Notes under the pieces: model-generated
What the model saw: only the letters and a program-made list of their open reading frames with translations
Told to the model about the DNA's origin: nothing
Databases searched by the model: none
Source of the DNA: a virus
IMG/VR virus record: IMGVR_UViG_3300022916_000003
Location: 1-40,777 of that record
Length of the DNA stretch: 40,777 nucleotides
Direction: 5' to 3' (one strand)
Made by a program: the position numbers and the translations under genes
In this document: positions 27,865 through 36,898 of the stretch, one piece after another
Numbering within the stretch: position 1 is the stretch's first letter
Layout of the letters: the number at the start of each line of letters is the position of its first letter

Positions 27865-30330
27865 CTAATAATAAATCAAATAATAAACATTCGCGTTCTC
27901 TGGGCGTGTTTCACTTCCCCCACTGCTATAAATAGAAAATCCGTGGTCATGAGATCCCAACCATGCACCGGGTCCCGACTTGGTCGAGCTGTCATGTGTT
28001 ACTACGACATAATTGCCGGAAGATGCAACGGCTCCCCCACTAGCATAATACACATTTGGACTTGTAGGGTAAATATCACCTCCATGCGTATGAGACCCAT
28101 ATATATCCGTTTGTACACTTCCAACATTGCTCCCGGTATTTCCTCCCGTATTACTTGCTGTCCTTGAATTAGCGTCTGGATCTCTTCCAGCTCCACCATC
28201 TACACCACGAGGGAACCGCCCTCTAAAATCTGGAAGATGAAAGGTAGTTGATCCATCTCCATATCCCCAATTTGTTCCAATCGCAGACCATAAAGCCGCA
28301 TAGGTAGTCCGAGACACCGTCGCTCCGCTACAATATAAAGTACCTGCTGGTTTGTTCGCAAGAGAGCCAGCCCACATGATAATCGTTCCTGGTGCTACAG
28401 CTGAACCAGAATTGTCGTCTACGTATTTTTTGTTTGCTGTCTGATAATTTGTTTCTGGTGCAGATGAAGGAGTAACTGGGAAAGAACTAAATGTTTTAAC
28501 TCCGGCGATTGTTTCGGCTCCGGTATCCGATACTTTTGCGTTTAATTGAGTCTGTATGTCAGAAGTAACGCCGTCTAAATATTGAAACTCTACATCACTA
28601 ACAGAGCCATCAGTAATATCAGCAGCATCGATTGGGGTTAAGGCTGTTATGCTATCATCCACGTATTTTTTAGTCGATGGGTTATAATTAGAAGATGGGG
28701 TATAAACATCTGTGTTATCCCTTTCCAGAACGTTACTAGCATTTGGTTTAGAGTTTATTTCTGTCTCTATATCAGACATAGAGCCTATATTTATAAGACC
28801 TTTTAGGTATGTGTTAATTATATTTTCATCACCAAGAACAACAGTATTGCTTCCTTCCCCAGTCGCGTTATACCCAATAACAATCTCATTTATTATAGTG
28901 TCTTCGCCGTCAGAAGGGTCTGAGCCCGATTTTGAGTGGCTACCGATATAAACACTATCTTCCGGACTTTCTAACGCTGTAGACCCATCATTTTGTCTTG
29001 AACCTGCATGTGTGCCGATAAATGTATTGTTATCTCCAAGGGTATTATTCCCCCCCGCGAATGTGCCGACATAAGTATTATCAGAGCCGTAGTTGTTTTT
29101 GTATCCGGCGTATGCCCCAAGTGCCACATTACGAGTCCCGTCTGTTATTCTGTAAAGTGTAAAAGCTCCGTATAAGGTGTTATATAATGCACTCGCACTC
29201 ATCTGGTCATAACCAGCAGAGTCAATTCCTATTATAGTATTTGTAAACGAAGCCTCCCATCTATCAGTAACTAAATCATCTTCTAATATGACGTACCCCG
29301 GAGTTTGTCCCGTTGCGGTTGCTTTGATAGTTAGGTTTTCTACTGCACCTGTTCCCCCTTGCAAAGTCTGCCCCCCGCTCCTGCCATTGATATTAAAATA
29401 TTGTGACAAAAAATCTTCTGATGGGTTTAAAAATTCCAGAGCAGACACTCCACTATTAACTCGCACCAAATACTCAGATGAGCCAGTAAAAGCTCCAGGG
29501 GTGTCATCAAGAGTAATAAAATCACTTAAAGAAGCACTAGGCGTAATTATCCAAGATTCATCCGTTTTAACATATGTTCCCTCCGAGCATATTAAATCAG
29601 GCACTCCGGACTCCAGCTCACTAGATTGTTGTAAATCCCAAATCACAGGAGCATCACTAAAATTATATTCAATCGCGAGTGATCCAGCCCCAAATCCAGC
29701 CACTTTTTCACGGACTTCTCCCTTGATAAAATCTTCACCATTATAAGAAAACGTACTTGTTACCAACCAGTTTCCAAAAAGATAATCCTCATTTGTAGAA
29801 AAGAGGTATAGGGCATCAAGATTGTTACGTATAAGTCCAGTCGAGCTATCGTCTAAATTGTAAAGACAATTACCATCTCCATCACATATATCTCCAGTAG
29901 AATTTACAGAATCTAGAAATTTAATAAAAGAGTAACCCTCAACATCAATGTCAATAGAGTCGGAACTATTTGTAATAATAACTGATTTTACACTTTGGTT
30001 GTTTGGGAAAATCTTTAAAGCTCCGTATGGGGTAAAAATAGAATCTCCAGTAGTATTAAATAAAACTAAATTTTTAACGGTGAAGTCACCATTCAATATA
30101 TCTCCGTCCGAATTAATATATCTTTCATCGTAAGTAGAATTAAATATATCTTCTAAAAATGATATAGTTTGACCATCAAAATTTAACAAAGTCGAATTCT
30201 CAGTAAAATTATAACTATTTGCATAAATTGCAGGAACCGTTAAATTTAAGTCACTTAATTCTGTTGCATATGCTAAAGAGGAAAAACATAATAATATGAT
30301 AAACAATAATTTAAAGTTTTGTCCATGCAT
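27865..30330 (-). CDS. Signal-peptide-bearing tail-collar fibre protein
   Basis: An 821-residue protein. Residues 1-22 are a classic signal peptide (FKLLFIILLCFSSLAYA). A long Asn/Thr-rich shaft follows, then near 400-500 repeats of the NTYVGTFAG / NTFIGTHAG type seen in trimeric fibre heads, KKYVDD-type phage-fibre segments (about 555 and 635), and from about 645 a phage tail-collar domain (PGTIIMWAGS, CSGATVSRTTYAALW, FHLPDFRGRFPRGVD). It ends with a His-rich tip (GSHTHGG, GSHDHGF). Such fibres bind cell receptors. Export by Sec is atypical for tailed phages, whose fibres are assembled in the cytoplasm. The tip DNA is distinctly GC-richer than its neighbours, a sign of transfer. Confidence 0.88.
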   Translation of the reverse strand: MHGQNFKLLFIILLCFSSLAYATELSDLNLTVPAIYANSYNFTENSTLLNFDGQTISFLEDIFNSTYDERYINSDGDILNGDFTVKNLVLFNTTGDSIFTPYGALKIFPNNQSVKSVIITNSSDSIDIDVEGYSFIKFLDSVNSTGDICDGDGNCLYNLDDSSTGLIRNNLDALYLFSTNEDYLFGNWLVTSTFSYNGEDFIKGEVREKVAGFGAGSLAIEYNFSDAPVIWDLQQSSELESGVPDLICSEGTYVKTDESWIITPSASLSDFITLDDTPGAFTGSSEYLVRVNSGVSALEFLNPSEDFLSQYFNINGRSGGQTLQGGTGAVENLTIKATATGQTPGYVILEDDLVTDRWEASFTNTIIGIDSAGYDQMSASALYNTLYGAFTLYRITDGTRNVALGAYAGYKNNYGSDNTYVGTFAGGNNTLGDNNTFIGTHAGSRQNDGSTALESPEDSVYIGSHSKSGSDPSDGEDTIINEIVIGYNATGEGSNTVVLGDENIINTYLKGLINIGSMSDIETEINSKPNASNVLERDNTDVYTPSSNYNPSTKKYVDDSITALTPIDAADITDGSVSDVEFQYLDGVTSDIQTQLNAKVSDTGAETIAGVKTFSSFPVTPSSAPETNYQTANKKYVDDNSGSAVAPGTIIMWAGSLANKPAGTLYCSGATVSRTTYAALWSAIGTNWGYGDGSTTFHLPDFRGRFPRGVDGGAGRDPDANSRTASNTGGNTGSNVGSVQTDIYGSHTHGGDIYPTSPNVYYASGGAVASSGNYVVVTHDSSTKSGPGAWLGSHDHGFSIYSSGGSETRPENANVYYLIYY

Positions 30331-30347
30331 TTATTTGAATTAATTGA

Positions 30348-30362
30348 TAAATATATAAAACT
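30348..30362 (-). promoter_or_regulatory. TATA box for the fibre gene
   Basis: On the minus strand GTTTTATATATTTATC lies about 25 bases before the start at 30330, giving a leaderless message. Confidence 0.6.
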
Positions 30363-30460
30363 ATGGATTTTAATGGCTTTTCTCAACGATATATTTATGT
30401 AACTTTAGTTTCACTTTGTCCGTTTGTCATATGTAATATACGTTACACCTATTACAGATA

Positions 30461-30476
30461 AAGTTATATAAGGTAC
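30461..30476 (+). promoter_or_regulatory. TATA promoter for 30495
   Basis: AAAGTTATATAAGGTA, a member of the AAGTTATATAA group, is centred about 27 bases before the ATG at 30495. Confidence 0.55.
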
Positions 30477-30494
30477 GATATTATATGATAAATA

Positions 30495-30653
30495 ATGCCA
30501 AGTTTACAAATATTAAAGAGCCTATTTATAAGGGATAAATTTAGAAGTAAAAATAAAAACCGCAAAAATAGACCAACCGCCGAAGAAGTTTGTAGAGAAG
30601 AGTTATGTAAAGATATTGAATATAGACAGGATATATTCCCCACTGGGAGATAA
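30495..30653 (+). CDS. Small basic protein, 52 residues
   Basis: A leaderless frame, MPSLQILKSLFIRDKF at the start and a basic centre (RSKNKNRKNRPTAEE). The promoter about 27 bases upstream supports it. Nothing in the sequence reveals its function. Confidence 0.5.
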   Translation: MPSLQILKSLFIRDKFRSKNKNRKNRPTAEEVCREELCKDIEYRQDIFPTGR

Positions 30654-30718
30654 GAATTATTGTTTTAGCACACGAACACAAAACAATCAAAAGAAATTTC
30701 TAAATTCTGAGAAAACAA

Positions 30719-30895
30719 TTATCGACGGCATTCTAAGGGAGATCCCTTAAGAAATTCTTCCTTTCCTGCAAATTTTCCATTTTCAATTCTTACTAAGGCT
30801 TCTTTTATATCACTTAGAAGAGGTTTGTTTAAACAAACAGCTATAGCTTTTTTTAGCCTAGTGTTTTCTTCTATTAGTTTTTCTTCTCTATTCAT
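30719..30895 (-). CDS. Small helical protein, 58 residues
   Basis: Starts MNREEKLIEENTRLKKAIAV, a likely short coiled coil, followed by a helix LLSDIKEALVRIENG. A TATA-like TTAATATAAAA lies about 25 bases upstream on the minus strand. Function unknown. Confidence 0.55.
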   Translation of the reverse strand: MNREEKLIEENTRLKKAIAVCLNKPLLSDIKEALVRIENGKFAGKEEFLKGSPLECRR

Positions 30896-31012
30896 TGCAA
30901 CATTATGTCTTTTTTATATTAATAATAGCATAATGAAGTTTATTAACTTTTTGTATTTTCAGGCCTTGTTTAATATGGAAAAATCTATAAAATAACAAAA
31001 TAATATATAGAT

Positions 31013-31273
31013 ATGGAGCCATACTTTCCAAAAATAAAAAATACGAAAAATTCATCGGATAAGAAAAAAAATCTCCAAATAAATTTAAAAGATAAAAAGA
31101 TACTTATTGATATATTAAAACGTAAAGGATTAACTAACCTAGAAATAGATAAAAGAATTAACTTTTTAATTAACTCACAAAATAACATGCAGAAAAAATC
31201 AACCCCCAGTAACACAAGAAGAAAAAAGGGCAAAGAGGTAACAGTAAAAATGATCAATAAATTAAAAAGTTAA
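31013..31273 (+). CDS. Small basic protein, unknown
   Basis: An 86-residue, strongly basic protein (KDKKILIDILKRKGLTNLEI in the middle, RRKKGKEVTVKMINK at the end). TATAAAATAACAAAATAATA lies 5-30 bases upstream. A helix-turn-helix-like pair (ILIDILKRKGLTNLEIDKRI) suggests DNA binding. The surface-protein gene at 31305 follows 31 bases later. Confidence 0.58.
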   Translation: MEPYFPKIKNTKNSSDKKKNLQINLKDKKILIDILKRKGLTNLEIDKRINFLINSQNNMQKKSTPSNTRRKKGKEVTVKMINKLKS

Positions 31274-31304
31274 TATTTTATACTCTAAAGGAATGTTATA
31301 TTTA

Positions 31305-32174
31305 ATGAAAAAAAACTTTTATCCTTGTTTGTTGTTATTTCTTATGCTTTTAATATGTCAAGTACATGCATTCCAGATTACTAACATAACTATAAAACAT
31401 CAATCTAATATAATATTTATAAATAACTCAATGTCTTGTAATATATTAACAATAGGAGATTCCATAAGTTTTTATAACATTTCTAGCGAAGGGTTTATAT
31501 CTAATACTGGCAATCTTGCTTCTAATTTAACCTTATTTAACCTCAATCAAGATATAAAATTTAGTAATGACACTATCTTAGAGGGTATATTAAATATATC
31601 CCTTTTTATACCCGTCTCTTCTTATATAGAGATAGGAGACTTCGGCCTTCAATCTGGATCTGGGTCGAGAAGTATAGGATTAACTAGTATGCAGTTAGTA
31701 CATAATGACTGGGTAAAGGGGAAGGAGAATGAGATTGTAATTTACACTTATGATAAAAATGGCAATTTTATCGACCCAGACACAGTTATTCTCAAAATAC
31801 CAAATTTAGACCCAGAAGATTATGAATATACTATAAACAGAGTATCTGGCGGTACCTATATCGCTAAAGTCACCTTACTTTTATATAATAGCGATAATAT
31901 TGGTTTGTATCAATCCGTCATACCTAGATATGAGGAAAATCCAATAATAAGAGTCGAAACAGCAGAGAGAGGGAAAACGATCTTTTTGGAAGAATCTTTG
32001 TCATTAATCGATGCCTCTATGTTTAATGATATATTAAATAAACTTGACATCAAAATGAAGAAGTTCGGACTTTTTTTTAGCGACGCTCCGGTAGTTGTGA
32101 CTTTTTGCTCTTGCGTAGTATCCATATTGGTTCTTGCTATTTTCCTTTATCTTTTTAGGCGAAGAAAAACTTAA
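31305..32174 (+). CDS. Secreted and C-terminally anchored surface protein
   Basis: About 289 residues from the ATG at 31305, which puts MKKN directly before the signal peptide (PCLLLFLMLLICQVHA); the ATG at 31293 adds four residues. The ectodomain is beta-rich and Asn-rich (many N-x-S/T sites), with an Ig-like part near 140-205. A transmembrane helix (about 263-284) and RRRKT tail close it. The layout equals that of the 2141 and 33050 products. Family not recognised. Confidence 0.72.
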   Translation: MKKNFYPCLLLFLMLLICQVHAFQITNITIKHQSNIIFINNSMSCNILTIGDSISFYNISSEGFISNTGNLASNLTLFNLNQDIKFSNDTILEGILNISLFIPVSSYIEIGDFGLQSGSGSRSIGLTSMQLVHNDWVKGKENEIVIYTYDKNGNFIDPDTVILKIPNLDPEDYEYTINRVSGGTYIAKVTLLLYNSDNIGLYQSVIPRYEENPIIRVETAERGKTIFLEESLSLIDASMFNDILNKLDIKMKKFGLFFSDAPVVVTFCSCVVSILVLAIFLYLFRRRKT

Positions 32175-32205
32175 AGAAGATTATCTAAAACTTTTATCAA
32201 ACACT

Positions 32206-32487
32206 TCATTTTTTTTGCATTGCCCTTAAAACAGCTCTGTAATATTTACTATTTGGTAAAATCCTTATCGTGTCGGTATCAAAATAATCTATTTGGGAGT
32301 TTGTGTTATTGCTAGGATTTAATGCCTTTGGTAATGACTCATATCCCTTGGCATAAATACTTATTGTTTCTTCAGATAATCCGCTTTGTTTTGTGTAACC
32401 GCCTTTAGAATATCTAACCTTATGCTTTTTCCCCGTTTTTACATCTTTAATTGAACTTTTTAAAAATATGAAGTCATCAGTTGTCAT
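32206..32487 (-). CDS. Small soluble protein, unknown
   Basis: A 93-residue basic protein, beta-rich at the start (DDFIFLKSSIKDVKTGKKHK). Its TATA box (ACATTTATATAATAATT, about 32497-32514 on the minus strand) mirrors the one for 32589, so the two genes share a divergent control region. Confidence 0.62.
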   Translation of the reverse strand: MTTDDFIFLKSSIKDVKTGKKHKVRYSKGGYTKQSGLSEETISIYAKGYESLPKALNPSNNTNSQIDYFDTDTIRILPNSKYYRAVLRAMQKK

Positions 32488-32495
32488 ATGTAGTC

Positions 32496-32545
32496 AACAT
32501 ATAATTATTATATAAATGTACCTGTCAGTAATAAAAACATTTATA
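32496..32545. promoter_or_regulatory. Divergent promoter pair
   Basis: Two ACATTTATATAAT boxes face away from each other about 25 bases apart, like the pair at 21402-21474 but without the central palindrome. The ATG at 32589 is preceded by AAGGAG at 32575-32580. Confidence 0.65.
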
Positions 32546-32588
32546 TAATAGTATTAGTATACCATAGTAATAATAAGGAGTTGCTAAA

Positions 32589-33050
32589 ATGGACAATAAA
32601 CAAATTTATAAGATATCGGGGAAGATGCAAACAGATAACTTTTTTGGTATCGTCCCAGACAAAATCAAATCCAAATCAAGAAGAAAAGATATAAGATTTT
32701 CTACTATACAGACTTCGCGCTCTCTGGATAATGCTTTTGCTTGTCCTAGTGATAGGTATGTAGGAGGTGGTACTAACCTAATGTATCTTTGTTGGATGTT
32801 GTGTTGTGGTTTTGAAAATAAAGAAGATGTATCTTGGTATTTAACAGATTGCCTTTTAAAAAAAGCCGGTGTTTCTAGAAAGAATAAAATAACTGAGATC
32901 TTTGAGGAGAAATTAGCTTACTGGTTTGTACAAAAAATAAAGGATGATTTACGGAATGAAAAAATGCCAACTAACGAAAAAAATACCTTGAAAGAGTGGC
33001 TTTCGCAAATGCAAGAAATACAAAATAAGTATAAAAAGAAGAGGGAATAA
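32589..33050 (+). CDS. Soluble protein of unknown function
   Basis: A 153-residue basic protein with a ribosome-binding site AAGGAG. A cysteine-rich centre (YLCWMLCCGFE) and helical C-terminus are visible. It begins the operon 32589-36429, all five genes overlapping; the others are membrane or surface proteins, so this may be a cytoplasmic partner or regulator. Family not recognised. Confidence 0.65.
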   Translation: MDNKQIYKISGKMQTDNFFGIVPDKIKSKSRRKDIRFSTIQTSRSLDNAFACPSDRYVGGGTNLMYLCWMLCCGFENKEDVSWYLTDCLLKKAGVSRKNKITEIFEEKLAYWFVQKIKDDLRNEKMPTNEKNTLKEWLSQMQEIQNKYKKKRE

Positions 33051-34480
33051 TGAAGAAGAATATTAAATATATAGTTTTTATTACTATATTGGCTTATATT
33101 TTACCTATTATTTCGGCTAATGGGCTGGTAATTAATGGCACACAAAATCTTTTAAATAAAACTTATGGAATAGATGAAAAAATAAGCGTTAATATAACTA
33201 ACACAGAGTCATTTGATTTTTATAATATTGCGATAACTCAAGACTTTGCTAGTGTTGAAAAATTTAATCTTTCATCAGGACAGTCCAAAGTAGTTGAAGT
33301 GAAATATACTGGCGATGAGGATTATGATGGAGCCTTGACTTTTAGGGGTGTTTATCAGGCTTCCATGGGAGCATCTAACCAGACACATATTGTTAATATT
33401 GAATTTGAAAACGGTTTTGATAAATGTAATTTAAATCTAATTGTGGGCGATTCTGTCACGTGGGTCAATAAGGTCAATGATTATATAAAATTAATCAGTG
33501 CAGACTCTGGCGATTCTTTCCAGACTATACTTGAAGATAAAAATGTTACAAGAAAATTTTCCACCCAAGAAACCATAAAATATTATGCCACAAGAATAAC
33601 TAAATTTACTCATATATGTACGATAGAGGTACAAGGAGATGAGGGACTTGTCCATTCCTATAATTATGATGCAAAATTAAACTTAAAATTGAATATCAAT
33701 TATCCTAATACAGAAGTTGAGATTGTTATTATAGAAACTAATTATACTATAAATTACAACGGAGAAAAGGAAGATATATTGAAAGTTAAAAATATCGGGC
33801 AGAAGGAGGCTAAAAATATTAATTTAAAAGCTGAGTGGTTGAGTTTTGGCGAGAACCTTTTTGATTTGAAAGCGGGGGAGAGTAAAAACATAGCCTATAC
33901 AATAGATCCTAAGATTTATAACACAAGTGATACGAATAAAACATATACTAAAAAATTAAAAGTATCTGGGAATTTTCATGAAATAGAAAAGTCTTTTTAT
34001 ATTTTTATTCCTCATAGTATTGTAAGATCAATAGGCGACATCGGAGATTTTGATCCAGAGATGCTTAGAAACTCTTTTATTTTGTATTGCAAGAGTTATC
34101 CAGAGGACTCGATGTGCGTTGCACTTGACTCCTCTGGGGGAGTCCAAGAGGATAATATTACTCAGGTTATATCAAAAAATACACTAGCAGAATTAATGGA
34201 AAGGTATGTCGCCGACTCTAAAAAGAACTCAGACTTTAAAAAAGATCAAACAGAAACAGACATTAATCAAACAAACGAGATAAGTGTTCTAAGTAATAAT
34301 ACCTATGATATAGCGTCAAGACAGGGGGATATAGAGGTTAAACTTGATTCCCTTTCAGTTATTATTTTGTTTGTTATTATTTTGTTTTTATCACTATCCT
34401 GCGGAATATTCGGCATTATAGTATGGCAGAAGCGAAAAAATAAAATACCAAATCAAAAAGCGGGGGAGATGCAATGGTGA
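33050..34480 (+). CDS. Surface protein with cupredoxin-like and Ig-like domains
   Basis: A 476-residue protein: signal peptide (1-24), an Ig-like domain (about 27-115), a segment resembling cupredoxins (LIVGDSVTWVNKVNDYIKLI, residues about 127-190) and a CARDB-like domain (about 210-320). A stalk, a transmembrane helix (about 442-464) and basic tail follow. The copper ligands of a true cupredoxin (His, Cys, His) are not in place, so it would be a structural version. The stop overlaps the next start (ATGGTGA). A virion or cell-surface role is inferred from the layout. Confidence 0.75.
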   Translation: MKKNIKYIVFITILAYILPIISANGLVINGTQNLLNKTYGIDEKISVNITNTESFDFYNIAITQDFASVEKFNLSSGQSKVVEVKYTGDEDYDGALTFRGVYQASMGASNQTHIVNIEFENGFDKCNLNLIVGDSVTWVNKVNDYIKLISADSGDSFQTILEDKNVTRKFSTQETIKYYATRITKFTHICTIEVQGDEGLVHSYNYDAKLNLKLNINYPNTEVEIVIIETNYTINYNGEKEDILKVKNIGQKEAKNINLKAEWLSFGENLFDLKAGESKNIAYTIDPKIYNTSDTNKTYTKKLKVSGNFHEIEKSFYIFIPHSIVRSIGDIGDFDPEMLRNSFILYCKSYPEDSMCVALDSSGGVQEDNITQVISKNTLAELMERYVADSKKNSDFKKDQTETDINQTNEISVLSNNTYDIASRQGDIEVKLDSLSVIILFVIILFLSLSCGIFGIIVWQKRKNKIPNQKAGEMQW

Positions 34481-35121
34481 CTCTTGATGAAGAAAATATA
34501 AAACGCGCGAAAGCGATATCCTGGGTATTGCTTATAATAGCTTGGGGATTATATTTTGGCACCGATATTTCAAATGCAACCAAAGACGCTGTTTTTTATT
34601 CTTCTATTATGGTCACTATAATTACACTTTTTTTAACATTCGGAGAGGACTATTATAAAAATATCGGCAAAAAAAGAGGTTCATACCTTGACAATATACC
34701 AGAACCCATGGCTCCAGATGAAATCAAAGAAGTTATTGAGATAGAGGTTGGGAAGAGGTGGAACAATATATTAAAGGGCAACCCAAGACAAACAAGAAGC
34801 AAGACTGTCAACGGGAATACTATTTATGCGTTAAAACTTGCTTTGGATTTAGATGACGAGGAAGCTATTATGATAATTAATGCAAATTATCATAATAGGG
34901 TACCAACTCTTATCCCGCTATCTAAAGAAAATGCCAACATAAGCCTTTATTCTGATAAAGTAACAAATGAAATGATTAATATAGCCAGTAATCCTTTTGA
35001 TGAGCCTAATATAGAAAAAACGGAAGAGTCTCTTGACCAGTTTGGCAATCCGCTGAGAAGAATAGAGCGCATCACTCGACGAGTAAAAAATGAACGTGCA
35101 GAAAAAGAGGATATAATCTAA
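34474..35121 (+). CDS. Two-helix membrane protein with cytoplasmic domain
   Basis: A 215-residue protein. Two N-terminal helices (about 14-32 and 38-58) precede a soluble alpha/beta domain of about 150 residues that ends in charged residues (RRVKNERAEKED). This orientation leaves the C-terminal domain inside. It lies between two surface-type genes and is coupled to both. Function unknown. Confidence 0.66.
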   Translation: MVTLDEENIKRAKAISWVLLIIAWGLYFGTDISNATKDAVFYSSIMVTIITLFLTFGEDYYKNIGKKRGSYLDNIPEPMAPDEIKEVIEIEVGKRWNNILKGNPRQTRSKTVNGNTIYALKLALDLDDEEAIMIINANYHNRVPTLIPLSKENANISLYSDKVTNEMINIASNPFDEPNIEKTEESLDQFGNPLRRIERITRRVKNERAEKEDII

Positions 35122-35783
35122 TGGTTTTTAGCTTGATTATTAGTGTATTGATTTTCGCCTCCCTATGCCTTGCCACCATAACCATATACCTGTTTTATTT
35201 TTTAATAAAAGATAAGGACAAGAATAGAGACATATCGGTAAATGAAGATTTTATAATTATCTTTGATTCTAATTTGTCAGATGAAGGATGTTTTGGTTTA
35301 ATTGAAGATATAGAATATTCAGATAATAGAGTTAAGGTTGTTTTTTCATCTCGAGACAAGAATATACTCAAAGAAGCCCAGGGCATAGGTCAACTCAATA
35401 CTTTTCTTTCTAGAAAAAACCTTGACGTGCCTATAAAGTCAAAAGTTCTATTTTTTGATAAAAACTTATTGGTGGAAAGTGGACTCTCTACGAATAAAAG
35501 AGTTTACTTTGCCTTTCCCCAGAAATATGATAGAATACCAGAAAATACTAAAAATACCGTAATAGGTAATATGGCTAGTGAATTAATAAATAACAAAAAG
35601 ATTTCTATGGATGAGAAAGAATTATATAAGAAAAGATTAAAGTCTATCAAGGAAATAGCTATGAAGCAGTATGGAGAGGAGTTGTCTTTAAGTTTAATAG
35701 AAAATGCTAACAGACTTCTTAAAGAAAAGAAAGATCTGCTTACATTTGATAATAAAAGAGGTTTCCCACCATCAAATGAATAA
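35121..35783 (+). CDS. Single-helix membrane protein with soluble domain
   Basis: A 220-residue protein with an N-terminal helix (about 5-29), basic stop-transfer KDKDKNRD and a soluble domain (DFIIIFDSNLSDEGCFG, then helices). The C-terminal helix (KEIAMKQYGEELSLSLIENA) may be a coiled coil. Coupled to both neighbours (TAATGG before it, ATGAATAA behind it). Family not recognised. Confidence 0.66.
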   Translation: MVFSLIISVLIFASLCLATITIYLFYFLIKDKDKNRDISVNEDFIIIFDSNLSDEGCFGLIEDIEYSDNRVKVVFSSRDKNILKEAQGIGQLNTFLSRKNLDVPIKSKVLFFDKNLLVESGLSTNKRVYFAFPQKYDRIPENTKNTVIGNMASELINNKKISMDEKELYKKRLKSIKEIAMKQYGEELSLSLIENANRLLKEKKDLLTFDNKRGFPPSNE

Positions 35784-36429
35784 AGTTATAACATTTTTTT
35801 TTATCCTAATAGTTATGTTTTGCATAGGATATTATGGATATACAACTTATTCTCCAGCAACAGAAATAGAAAAAATAAATATATCGTTATCCACCAGATA
35901 TGATCGTGATATAATAGAGACTGGGGTTATTATTAATGGGGAAATATTTAATACCTCCAATACATACGAAGTATTTCAAATAATTAAGGGAGAGAATAAA
36001 ATAGGGAACATTAATATTAGAAATCAAGATTTTTACGAAGAAGAATATATTATAAATGTTAATAATAATAATAGAATAGATATAGAATTGACTAAACCTA
36101 GATACCCAACAGTGAATTATTTTGGAGATCCGATAGTTGTTGAGATGAGTTCAAATAACTTTAAGAATGTTAGTTTTTGTTTAGAGGAGTCGCTTTGCTA
36201 TCTTTTTGTTGAGCCTTTGTTTAATAACGAGACAGAATATAAACTTGTAAATATCGAAGGATTTGATAATTATGAGAATTGCTATAAAACTACATATAGT
36301 TTATATCCAGGGGTTAAAAAGAATATAACTATAAATTATATTGAATTTCAGCCTCCAAAGGAAGATGATTACATAAATATTATTTTGATAGATAAAGATA
36401 AAAATTTTAAGAAATATAAAATTAAATAA
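35776..36429 (+). CDS. Membrane-anchored exported protein
   Basis: A 217-residue protein from the ATG that overlaps the previous stop; the frame is open further upstream, but there it only shadows the preceding gene. A signal or anchor helix (about 5-22) is followed by a beta-rich ectodomain with Cys pairs (VSFCLEESLCYLF, ENCYKTTYS). It ends the operon. Possibly another envelope or spike component; no family recognised. Confidence 0.66.
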   Translation: MNKVITFFFILIVMFCIGYYGYTTYSPATEIEKINISLSTRYDRDIIETGVIINGEIFNTSNTYEVFQIIKGENKIGNINIRNQDFYEEEYIINVNNNNRIDIELTKPRYPTVNYFGDPIVVEMSSNNFKNVSFCLEESLCYLFVEPLFNNETEYKLVNIEGFDNYENCYKTTYSLYPGVKKNITINYIEFQPPKEDDYINIILIDKDKNFKKYKIK

Positions 36430-36436
36430 GCGATAT

Positions 36437-36700
36437 TTATTCAGTATTTTTATTCCAAATATACCATTTACCAAACAGCCCAACTATTCTACTTATAGGC
36501 GATACATAACTTGACCTATTATCGCTATCATTGTTATAGGTATTATTATAGCTTTGGTTTATAGTTTCAATGGGTTGACCTTCTACGTAAACATAATTTG
36601 TCTTTTCTATTCCGAAAGTAAGTGTTGCAGTCGAAGAATATCCACTAACCGCAGTTAAACATAATAAAAGGGTGAGAATTAATGCTGTTAGTTTTTTCAT
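36437..36700 (-). CDS. Small secreted protein
   Basis: About 87 residues from the Met at 36700, where a clean signal peptide begins (MKKLTALILTLLLCLTAVSG) and AAAGGTCAT lies just before. The mature part is Asn- and Ser-rich (NQSYNNTYNNDSDNRSS) and ends with hydrophobic VGLFGKWYIW. It converges on the operon above. Function unknown. Confidence 0.62.
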   Translation of the reverse strand: MKKLTALILTLLLCLTAVSGYSSTATLTFGIEKTNYVYVEGQPIETINQSYNNTYNNDSDNRSSYVSPISRIVGLFGKWYIWNKNTE

Positions 36701-36898
36701 TATGACCTTTATTCCAAATGTAAATATGAACAAGGAGGATCCAAACTAGGACTCATGCATCTGTTAATGAATGTACGAACATGATTTAGGAATAATGTTC
36801 AGACGTATGAGAATAAGTTAGTATCTCCCTTGTTTATGTTTACATGTTAGTATATATACCACATAGTATATAAATATGTCGTTAAGTTATTTTATAAT
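36701..36898. other. Intergenic region with TATA-rich stretch
   Basis: About 200 bases without a plausible gene. TATATATACC and TATATAAATATG near 36852-36877 are candidate promoter elements. A good ribosome-binding AAGGAGGATCC at 36732-36742 reads on the plus strand but leads to no frame. Confidence 0.4.

Noticed and set aside
29288-29746. 152-codon plus-strand frame inside the fibre gene
   Set aside because: Antisense of a well-supported 821-residue protein; no promoter or ribosome-binding site.
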